A DNA stretch of 64,000 bases from Roseivirga thermotolerans (lineage in GTDB: Bacteria > Bacteroidota > Bacteroidia > Cytophagales > Cyclobacteriaceae), in contig NZ_BNAG01000005.1 of NCBI RefSeq assembly GCF_014653175.1, positions 1-64,000 of the forward strand, written 5' to 3'. The translations under genes and the position numbers were made by a program. This document shows, one piece after another, positions 28,101 through 34,858 of the stretch (position 1 is the stretch's first letter; each line of letters opens with the position of its first letter). Below the pieces are notes generated by a model. The model saw only the letters and a program-made list of their open reading frames with translations. It ran no database searches and was not told the DNA's origin.

Positions 28101-28401
28101 CATCGGGCTCTAGTGAAACATTAATAGTTGTTTGATTACCTACAGTGACTTCCTTGGTGATGTACCCTAGGAATCTGTATACCAAGACAGTTTCCGCGCT
28201 GGGAACTTCCAGGCGGTAATTACCCTCAAAATCGGTAGTAGTACCGTTTGTGGTCCCTTTGATCATAATGGTCACTTGCGGTAGCGCAAGACCATCATCT
28301 GCTCCCGTTACTGTTCCCGTTACAGTTCTGGATTGACCATAGGCCACACCAGAAAACAATAAGCACAGCAAGGAGACCAAAGACAATGAAATTCTCTTCA
28401 T
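25186..28401 (-). CDS. SusC/RagA-family TonB-linked outer-membrane transporter (locus 2)
   Basis: A 1071-residue TonB-dependent importer. It has a signal peptide (cleaved near GVAYGQ) and a carboxypeptidase-like domain (TVTGADDGLALPQVTIMIKG, FLGYITKEVTVG). The plug has GEVVVTGYGESTKKSFTG, STIRIRGFGSVNG, DPLYVVDGVPFSG and the signature YGARGANGVILITTKSG. The barrel ends LGLRVRF. The first 110 residues closely resemble locus 1 SusC (same length leader, same domain), which suggests relatedness or recombination of the signalling part. The ATG start is set by the signal peptide. About 240 bases upstream separate it from the PorE-like gene, with no clear promoter box. Confidence 0.96.
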   Translation of the reverse strand: MKRISLSLVSLLCLLFSGVAYGQSRTVTGTVTGADDGLALPQVTIMIKGTTNGTTTDFEGNYRLEVPSAETVLVYRFLGYITKEVTVGNQTTINVSLEPDAVSLGEVVVTGYGESTKKSFTGTAKTVKQEDIESKNFSNVSQALAGEVAGVTVINTSGQPGTASTIRIRGFGSVNGNRDPLYVVDGVPFSGSINSINPADIASTTVLKDATATAIYGARGANGVILITTKSGSASNNSIEIDLKSGVNMSLLPRQQTIKSPEEYIALTWESLYNRGVATGEPDPEAYANARLFSGGGIAPFYNMWNVANGGELIDPNTRTVRPGVTRRYNPENWEDYGFQNSSRNEANIRLSGGSEDTKYFTSFGYLNDVGYIVNSDYERYSTRLNLTHNVKEWLSGSVNIGYALSENQTNGQSSNSGSIFWFVDNLPPIYPLFLRDSEGNIVQDPIFGGNQYDYGDSGRGFGALTNSIADAHFDRNGSKRHELNANFTFDAQITPELSFQSKFGAQYYNNRATSLRNPFYGSGASQGGSLFRTDTELFVQNFLNLARYEKSFGNHSIEVLAAHETNSFDQTFASQSKEKAVLPYLAEFNNYIIVSSPPTSFKNSSRLESYFGQANYNYKEKYFFSASLRRDGSSRFVNNKWDTFGSVGASWIMSEENFFQDALPFVDFFKLKASYGVSGDQAGVGLYPGYNTFNVDNLNGAISISERNIGFPNLTWETANLYQVGAEFTIGRVLDGSIDYYIKNTTNLIFNRNVGPSVGYATETVNDGRLRNSGLEFDLTTHIFNKSDFKLDFTVNGSFLGNELTKMPIDPATGKEKVLDINGAYGRTAGRSLFDFYMREWAGVDPQDGRAMWNLYYDDANNDGIYDSGEEIASLYEYLVENPDANVQKTTTKSYSDATQKFLDKSPIPVVSGAFRLAASYKGIDLSAQFIYSLGGHAYDGAYANLMGNPQAGNQNWHVDIRDRWQQAGDVTNVPRLSDNFDTNVNSQSSRFITSTNFLSLNNIRVGYNLPQAWLNGTGLKAVSVSGSADNLFLLSAREGFNPSTSETGASSIYRYDPLTTFTLGLRVRF

Positions 28402-28645
28402 CCCTTGTTAGTTTAGTTTAATAATAAATAGTTTGTCTATGATTAAATTGAATTAATCCTATACAGTTACGAACAACTGAGAAAGAACTTACCCTAAAGC
28501 CACTAGGGTTTTATGGATAAAAATACTCATCCCCAAATGTTCAATTGGCGAATTTATAACTTTAAGTAGACAAAACAATATTATCAGGCTAAGAGAAAGC
28601 TTTTTAAATGTACATACACAAATAAACACTTGGTAATCAGGCGGT

Positions 28646-30496
28646 TTATTTTCTAACCGTTCGTATAATAATTTCTACCCTACGGTTGTTTTGCTGGCTT
28701 TGAGGGTCTACTTCCGGGCTAATTGGGCGTTTTTTTCCAAATGAAGAAATGAAAACTCTATTATGGCCAATGCCATGGGCTTGCAACCAGGCGGCTACAG
28801 CCAATGCCCGTTTTTCAGAAAGCTGTTGATTATAGGCCTGCCCTCCTATACTGTCTGTATGGCCCTGCACTTCTATATCTAATTCCGGATGAGCTTTGAG
28901 CAGTTCCAGAACGCTCATCAATTGAGAACTTACACTTGGCTTTAACTCAAAACTATCGAAGTCGAAGAGTATGGGTTCGTTGAGCAGCGCCTGACCTACT
29001 GCGAAGGGTTCCATTCGAATGGTGGAGTCTGTAATGAACTCAGACCATTCCACCAGTTTGGTTCGATAACCGGTTTTTTTCGCTTTCACCTGGTTGGCCT
29101 TTTGCAATTCAAACACCCCACCTTCGGTTTCTAGCTCAATCAGGCCCGAGTTATTGAGAAGCTCTACTTTGGCTTGTAATGGACGTTCATCTCTTGCATC
29201 AATTACCCGACCAAACACCCTTGGCGTCTCTACTTGGGGCAGCACATTTTCAGGAATTTTGAATCGCTTCAGCCTCAAACTACCGCTGGCATCGCTTGCA
29301 CTAAAATAGGCCCATAAGTCGGCCGATACACAGTAGCCAACCTGATCAAAGGCATCGTTGATGGGGTACCCCAGGTTCTCCGGTACACTCCATTTTGCAT
29401 CGGCCAGCCTCAACGTTTTAAATAAATCGTATCCTCCAAGTCCTACCCTCCCCTTGGTGGAGAATATAAGTGTTTGTCCATCGAGGTAGATAAATGGTGA
29501 ACAGTCGTCTTCCGGAGTGTTGACATCTTCTCCTAAATTAACAGCCTGCTGCCACTCTCCATCTTCCTTTCTACTCATCCAAATATCTTGTTTACCCATT
29601 CCTCCCGGGCGAAGACTCACAAAGTAGAGGGTTGCTCCATCGACTGTAAGCGAGGGTTGAGAATCCCACTCAGGGCTGTTTACGCGTTCATTTAACAATT
29701 CTGGCGCTGACCATTGCTGCCCTTGTTTGTACGAAACGTATAAGTCGCAGCTACCAATATTGTCAGGCCTGTTACAACTGGTGAACACCAATGTTCTGCC
29801 ATCGGCAGAAATAGATGCTGTACCCTCGTTCCTGTCTGTATTTATCTGATCTGATATGTTTGCGGGTTTGGCCCAGCCTCTTTCGGTCAACTGGCTAAAG
29901 AATATATTTTCGTCCCCTCGCCCATTATTGTCACGAGTAGTAAAAACCAATTGCCCCTGTCTGGTAATGGATGGAAAATACTGCTGTTCGAAGGCATTAA
30001 TGGGATGAGGAAGCTCTTCGAAAGTGAGCGGCATTGGGTCTGCCACTTGCTCTAGGGAAAACTGTATAGATGTTTTAAGAAACTCAACCTGCTCAGCCCC
30101 AACTCCATATACTTCATGACCCAACTGTGTTATATATTGCTGTGCCTGGGTATATTCTCCCAATTGATAGGCATAATTGGCCTGAAACAGCAAAAGTCTA
30201 TTAAGGTAGGGTGCTTCTAGTTCCTCTCGTTTGGCAGCAATAAGTGCCACCGCCCTTTGAGGCTCATCTCTCTTCAGTAAAACCTCATGCAGCAATACGA
30301 TCGCTTCATCAAAACCAGGATCCTTGTTGAGTACCTCGTTCAGAATTTCTGCCGATTTAAAAAGGTTACCTATACGAACCAGTTCTTCGGCCTGTTGGTA
30401 CTGTTCAACGAGTTTTTTTTTCTTGGTGTGGTAGTCGATTTGCCCCCAACACAAAGTGGAGCATAACAGAAATGAAATAATAACGGCTTTTTTCAA
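28646..30496 (-). CDS. PorE-like OmpA-family protein with TPR, propeller and CPDR domains
   Basis: A 616-residue envelope protein whose domain order matches PorE of the type IX secretion apparatus. TPR-like helices are at about 25-125. A PD40/WD40-like beta-propeller spans about 165-400 (repeats such as ITRQGQLVFTTRDN, ISADGRTLVFTSCN, LTVDGATLYFVS). A carboxypeptidase-regulatory-like domain is near 415-490, and an OmpA peptidoglycan-binding domain is at about 505-616 (LFDFDSFELKP, VQGHTDSIGG, LSEKRALAVAAWL, GKKRPI). PorE is a lipoprotein. Here the leader (LLCSTLCWGQ) looks like a normal signal peptide with no good lipobox. The start is TTG, four bases after the queE stop. It may anchor a surface machine to peptidoglycan, but a link to type IX secretion is inference. 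Confidence 0.8.
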   Translation of the reverse strand: MKKAVIISFLLCSTLCWGQIDYHTKKKKLVEQYQQAEELVRIGNLFKSAEILNEVLNKDPGFDEAIVLLHEVLLKRDEPQRAVALIAAKREELEAPYLNRLLLFQANYAYQLGEYTQAQQYITQLGHEVYGVGAEQVEFLKTSIQFSLEQVADPMPLTFEELPHPINAFEQQYFPSITRQGQLVFTTRDNNGRGDENIFFSQLTERGWAKPANISDQINTDRNEGTASISADGRTLVFTSCNRPDNIGSCDLYVSYKQGQQWSAPELLNERVNSPEWDSQPSLTVDGATLYFVSLRPGGMGKQDIWMSRKEDGEWQQAVNLGEDVNTPEDDCSPFIYLDGQTLIFSTKGRVGLGGYDLFKTLRLADAKWSVPENLGYPINDAFDQVGYCVSADLWAYFSASDASGSLRLKRFKIPENVLPQVETPRVFGRVIDARDERPLQAKVELLNNSGLIELETEGGVFELQKANQVKAKKTGYRTKLVEWSEFITDSTIRMEPFAVGQALLNEPILFDFDSFELKPSVSSQLMSVLELLKAHPELDIEVQGHTDSIGGQAYNQQLSEKRALAVAAWLQAHGIGHNRVFISSFGKKRPISPEVDPQSQQNNRRVEIIIRTVRK

Positions 30497-30498
30497 CG

Positions 30499-31128
30499 CT
30501 AAGGAATATGCATAAACTTATGTGTTTGTAGCGAAATTTTCCAGCGAGGGTTGTCTTTTACGTAATCAATTATTTGCGGAAGCATCTTGTCTGACTTGTC
30601 CCATTCGGGTTGTAGATAAAGTAAACACTCCGGTCTAACCTTGGCAGCGTGCTCTTCCGCCCACTTAAAGTCACTTTTGTTGTACACCACTACCTTAAGC
30701 TCATCGGCTGCGGCATAGAACTCTTCTTTGGGTTGCATAAACTTTTTGGGCGAGAAGCAGAGCCAATCCCATGTTCCGCTGAGTGAATGAGCTCCTGAGG
30801 TTTCAATGTTTGTATGGTACCCTTCTGCCCGTAACCTATCGGTCAATGCGTTAAGGTTGTACATGAGGGGTTCCCCTCCGGTAACTACAACAAGCTTCCC
30901 TTTGTATTTTTTTGCACCGCCAACAATCTCATCGATGGAATGAAGGGGCCAGCGCAATGCATCCCAGCTATCCTTTACATCGCACCAAACGCAGCCAACA
31001 TCGCATCCTCCCAACCGAACAAAATAGGCTGGGTTTCCTGTAAAATGACCTTCGCCCTGGATGGTGTAAAATGCTTCCATTACAGGAAGCTTGCCGTGGA
31101 GTTCGGCTGTTTGTTTACTTTCTTTCAT
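30499..31128 (-). CDS. queE: 7-carboxy-7-deazaguanine synthase
   Basis: Radical-SAM enzyme that converts 6-carboxytetrahydropterin (the QueD product) to 7-carboxy-7-deazaguanine in queuosine synthesis. The 209-residue protein begins near MEAFYTIQGEGHFTG, the hallmark QueE N-terminus. It has the cluster-binding cysteines Cys42, Cys46 and Cys49 (GGCDVGCVWCD), and TGGEPLMYN as the SAM-binding GGE motif. The short CxxxCxxC form is normal for many bacteria. An ATG at 31128 is preferred to an in-frame TTG at 31134. The stop codon is four bases before the PorE-like start, so the two are cotranscribed. Confidence 0.93.
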   Translation of the reverse strand: MKESKQTAELHGKLPVMEAFYTIQGEGHFTGNPAYFVRLGGCDVGCVWCDVKDSWDALRWPLHSIDEIVGGAKKYKGKLVVVTGGEPLMYNLNALTDRLRAEGYHTNIETSGAHSLSGTWDWLCFSPKKFMQPKEEFYAAADELKVVVYNKSDFKWAEEHAAKVRPECLLYLQPEWDKSDKMLPQIIDYVKDNPRWKISLQTHKFMHIP

Positions 31129-31266
31129 AGACAATTTTTTATAGCAGGTGTTGAAACTGCTTTACTATTGAATCTCTTTAAAACGTCATTCCCAACCCGA
31201 TCAGCCAACTGCTATTCATGGAAGATATTCCCACAGCAAGGGACTGACGACAGTGTTGGATTTCAG

Positions 31267-32142
31267 TTATACTAATTTCTGACTGGCCAAATAGGTATTC
31301 CAAAGCAGTGAAGCGATGGTCATCGGCCCTACACCTCCCGGAACAGGGGTAATGTAACTACACTTTGGTGCTACTTCATCGAACCGAACGTCTCCCTTGA
31401 GCTTGAAGCCTGACTTAGTCTTATCGGAGGGCACTCGATGTATACCCACATCGATGACAATAGCTCCTTCCTTCACCATATCTTCAGTAACGAAACCTTC
31501 CCTGCCAATTGCTACAATAAGGATATCGGCCTGTCGGGTTACCTCCGCCAAGTTCTTGGTTCGGCTATGACACAAGGTAACCGTAGCATTTCCGGGCTTA
31601 GAATTGCGACTCATCAATACACTTATGGGCGTACCAACGGTGTGGCTTCTCCCAATCACTACACAATGTTTGCCACTGGTTTCAATACCGTTTCTCTCCA
31701 AAAGAAGCATCATTCCCTTAGGCGTAGCGGGTAAAAGTGTGGGCAGATCCAACAGCATTTTACCCAAATTGGTCGGATGGAATCCGTCTACATCTTTTTC
31801 TGGCAAAATAGCCTCTACAACTTTCTGTTCATCGATTTGCTTTGGCAAAGGTACCTGAACAATAAACCCGTCAATTTCAGGGTCTTTGTTCAGTCGGTCT
31901 ACCGTGGCCAGCACCTCTTCTTCAGAGGTTTCTTCCGGCAAATGAAAAAGGGTAGAACCAAAGCCGATAGCCTCACAGGCTTTTACCTTGGCGTTTACAT
32001 AGGTTTTGCTGGCACCATCTTCACCAACCAATACGGCCGCTAAATGAGGCACTTTTGCTCCTTTTGCTTTTATTTCATTTACTTTTTCGGTCAGCTCATC
32101 TTTTATTTGCTGAGCTGTGGCTTTTCCATCGAGTAACTTCAT
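31267..32142 (-). CDS. folD: Methylenetetrahydrofolate dehydrogenase/cyclohydrolase
   Basis: Bifunctional cytoplasmic enzyme that interconverts 5,10-methylene-, methenyl- and 10-formyl-tetrahydrofolate, supplying one-carbon units. The 291-residue protein has the catalytic Tyr48 and Lys52 in [13 protein letters not shown], and the substrate loop [10 protein letters not shown]. The NADP-binding part has [12 protein letters not shown], and [11 protein letters not shown] lies near the end. Length and motifs are entirely typical. The ATG start places the catalytic pair at the expected position. Confidence 0.97.
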   Translation of the reverse strand: MKLLDGKATAQQIKDELTEKVNEIKAKGAKVPHLAAVLVGEDGASKTYVNAKVKACEAIGFGSTLFHLPEETSEEEVLATVDRLNKDPEIDGFIVQVPLPKQIDEQKVVEAILPEKDVDGFHPTNLGKMLLDLPTLLPATPKGMMLLLERNGIETSGKHCVVIGRSHTVGTPISVLMSRNSKPGNATVTLCHSRTKNLAEVTRQADILIVAIGREGFVTEDMVKEGAIVIDVGIHRVPSDKTKSGFKLKGDVRFDEVAPKCSYITPVPGGVGPMTIASLLWNTYLASQKLV

Positions 32143-32249
32143 TTTAAGTTTTTTGGTGTTTGGTGCACAGTGCTCGGTTTACTTCTTCAAATCATTAATA
32201 TCGGCTTGAACGAATTTCATTCAACGGATAGCTGACTTACTTACGCTTT

Positions 32250-34037
32250 TTAATCCAACTTCAGAACCGCCATGAAGGCCTCTTGCGGAATCTCCACATT
32301 ACCTACCTGACGCATTCTTTTCTTTCCTTTTTTCTGCTTTTCAAGCAATTTACGCTTACGCGTAATGTCTCCTCCGTAACACTTGGCCAACACGTTTTTA
32401 CGCATGGCTTTTACAGTTTCTCTGGCTATTACTTTTGTACCAATCGATGCCTGTACCGCAATTTCAAACATCTGCCGTGGAATAAGATCCTTTAGTTTTT
32501 CGCAGAGCCTTTTTCCCCACTCATAGGCTTTGTCTCTGTGCACTATAGCCGAAAGCGCATCTACTTTGTCTCCATTGAGCTGGATGTCCAGCTTTACCAG
32601 GTTGGACTGTCTGAAGCCTATCAACTCATAGTCTAATGAAGCGTAGCCTCTGGAAATGGTTTTGAGTTTGTCGAAGAAATCGAAAACTATCTCGGCCAGA
32701 GGCATTTCAAAGGTTAGCTCTACTCTGTCTGAGGTAAGGTAAACCTGGTTTTTAATGATACCACGCTTTTCCATGCACAGCCCCATGATGCCTCCCACAT
32801 ACTCAGACTTGGAAATAATTTGAGCACGGATAATCGGCTCTTCCATGTGAGACATCTTATTGGCCTCGGGCATTTCGGAGGGTGCATTGATTTTCTTCAC
32901 CGTGCCATCGCCCATTATGGCATGAAACTGAACAGACGGAACGGTTGTAATCACCGTCATGTCAAACTCCCGCTCCAATCGCTCCTGCACAATTTCTAAG
33001 TGCAGCATTCCCAGAAAACCACATCGGAAACCAAAACCTAGTGCTGCCGAAGTTTCAGGCTCCCATACCAACGAGGCGTCATTTAACTGAAGTTTCTCCA
33101 TAGAAGCCCTCAGTTCTTCAAAGTCTTGTGTGTCGACCGGATAAATTCCGGCAAAAACCATGGGTTTCACATCTTCAAAACCCTTTACCATTTTCTGAGT
33201 AGGCCTATCGACATGGGTAATGGTATCACCCACTTTTACCTCCTTGGCCACTTTAATACCGGAAATGAGGTAACCTACATTACCTGCCTTAATTTCTTGC
33301 TGTGGAGACTGTTTTAATTTGAGAATACCAATTTCATCGGCATCGTATACCTTGCCCGTATTCACAAACTTTACCTTATCTCCCTTTCTTATAGTTCCGT
33401 TGAAAACGCGGAAGATTACTTCAATTCCTCTGAAAGAGTTGAAGACTGAATCGAAAATCATGGCCTGAAGGGGTTCGTCAGGATCTCCGGTGGGTGCCGG
33501 AATTTTTTCTACTATGGCCTCCAGGATTTTATCTACACCAATCCCCTCTTTACCGCTAGCCAGAATTACATCTTCTCTCGCACAACCGAGTAATTCAACA
33601 ACCTGATCGGTCATTTCTTCGGGCATGGCTCCCGGCAAATCAATTTTATTCAACACAGGAATAATCTCCAGATCATGCTCCAGGGCCAGATACAGATTAG
33701 AAATGGTTTGTGCTTCTACACCCTGCGAGGCATCCACAATAAGCAGTGCTCCTTCACAGGCAGCAATGGAGCGCGACACTTCATAAGAAAAATCAACGTG
33801 GCCGGGAGTATCAATTAAGTTAAGAACATACTCTTCACCCTTGTAGTTATAGTTCATCTGAATGGCGTGCGATTTAATGGTAATACCTCGCTCGCGCTCC
33901 AAATCCATATCATCCAACAGTTGATTTTGCATCTCCCTTTCCGACACAGTACCTGTGTACTGCAACAACCTATCGGCCAGGGTGCTCTTGCCATGGTCGA
34001 TGTGCGCAATGATGCAGAAATTCCGAATTCTCTTCAT
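32250..34037 (-). CDS. lepA: Translation elongation factor 4
   Basis: Ribosome-dependent GTPase (EF4/LepA) related to EF-G. The 595-residue protein has the G1 loop [10 protein letters not shown] (residues 10-19), DTPGHVDF (G3) and NKIDLPGA (G4). The EF-G-like domains follow, and the LepA-specific C-terminal domain ends with [21 protein letters not shown]-type basic residues. The order and length are normal. The gene stands alone between folD and the divergent DUF4924 gene. A possible -7 box (TATTTTTG) lies 18 bases upstream of the ATG. Confidence 0.97.
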   Translation of the reverse strand: MKRIRNFCIIAHIDHGKSTLADRLLQYTGTVSEREMQNQLLDDMDLERERGITIKSHAIQMNYNYKGEEYVLNLIDTPGHVDFSYEVSRSIAACEGALLIVDASQGVEAQTISNLYLALEHDLEIIPVLNKIDLPGAMPEEMTDQVVELLGCAREDVILASGKEGIGVDKILEAIVEKIPAPTGDPDEPLQAMIFDSVFNSFRGIEVIFRVFNGTIRKGDKVKFVNTGKVYDADEIGILKLKQSPQQEIKAGNVGYLISGIKVAKEVKVGDTITHVDRPTQKMVKGFEDVKPMVFAGIYPVDTQDFEELRASMEKLQLNDASLVWEPETSAALGFGFRCGFLGMLHLEIVQERLEREFDMTVITTVPSVQFHAIMGDGTVKKINAPSEMPEANKMSHMEEPIIRAQIISKSEYVGGIMGLCMEKRGIIKNQVYLTSDRVELTFEMPLAEIVFDFFDKLKTISRGYASLDYELIGFRQSNLVKLDIQLNGDKVDALSAIVHRDKAYEWGKRLCEKLKDLIPRQMFEIAVQASIGTKVIARETVKAMRKNVLAKCYGGDITRKRKLLEKQKKGKKRMRQVGNVEIPQEAFMAVLKLD

Positions 34038-34055
34038 ATACCTCTAAACGAACCG

Positions 34056-34063
34056 CAAAAATA
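34056..34063 (-). promoter_or_regulatory. -7 promoter box of lepA
   Basis: The minus strand reads TATTTTTG, an exact TAnnTTTG match, ending 18 bases before the lepA ATG. This is the same distance as at fur, queD and hldD. No -33 TTG is at the expected place. Confidence 0.45.
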
Positions 34064-34223
34064 GAAAAAGTTGATGCATTTTAAGATTCTGACTACCACT
34101 CATTTTAGAATGACTGCTCAGGCTGCCACTTAAGCGGCATGTGCCCATTTGTTTTGGGCCGCTACGCCCCAGAAGATGATGAAATATATTCGGCATCACG
34201 GCCATATTGGCTACTTTTGCCGC

Positions 34224-34760
34224 ATGCTTTTGGCCGACAAGAAAAAACAGGAAAACATTTCGGAATACATCATTTACATGTACCAGACCGAGATGCTCAT
34301 TCGAAACTTTGATTTCGATCTTGAGAAAATAAAAATTCATGTTTTTGGAAATATCCCCGATGAAAAGATGACTGAAGCCCAGCGAGAAGAGGCCATTGAC
34401 TGGTATGCTGAGGTAATTGCTCAAATGAAGAAGGAGAAGCTAGAAAAAGAAGGTCACCTGGCAGAAGTGCAACAGATTGTAGAACAACTGTCTGAGCTTA
34501 GTATTAGGTTACTGTCAGAAAATGAAGATTACCGTGCAGTATTCAATGCAGCGCGCCCGGCTATCCGCGAAAACATTGAAGCTTCTGAAGGGCTAATCTC
34601 AAACCCTGTTCAGGTTTGCCTCAACGGGGTTCTTGGGCTATTAATTGCCCGCATGAACGGCCGCCATATCCCGGACGACACTATGGCTCAGATTGAACAC
34701 TTCGGAAACATACTTTCCCTGCTCTCCCACTTTTATAAAAAGAATCAGTCTTCGAGCTAG
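34224..34760 (+). CDS. DUF4924-family protein
   Basis: A 178-residue cytoplasmic helical protein. The start MLLADKKKQENISEYIIYMY followed by QTEMLIRNF matches the DUF4924 family, which is restricted to Bacteroidota and has no known function. A longer version from an ATG at 34149 is less likely because the family begins at this ATG. A TACTTTTG box (exact TAnnTTTG) sits only 4 bases upstream at 34212-34219, so a nearly leaderless message is possible. It is divergent from lepA. Confidence 0.8.
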   Translation: MLLADKKKQENISEYIIYMYQTEMLIRNFDFDLEKIKIHVFGNIPDEKMTEAQREEAIDWYAEVIAQMKKEKLEKEGHLAEVQQIVEQLSELSIRLLSENEDYRAVFNAARPAIRENIEASEGLISNPVQVCLNGVLGLLIARMNGRHIPDDTMAQIEHFGNILSLLSHFYKKNQSSS

Positions 34761-34858
34761 CGTAACAGTATTCGATTATACATACTTCATCTTCTCATTG
34801 TTTTATTTTGTAACTTATGGTTGCGATATTGACCTCAACCAGTTACTCAAGCCACACA

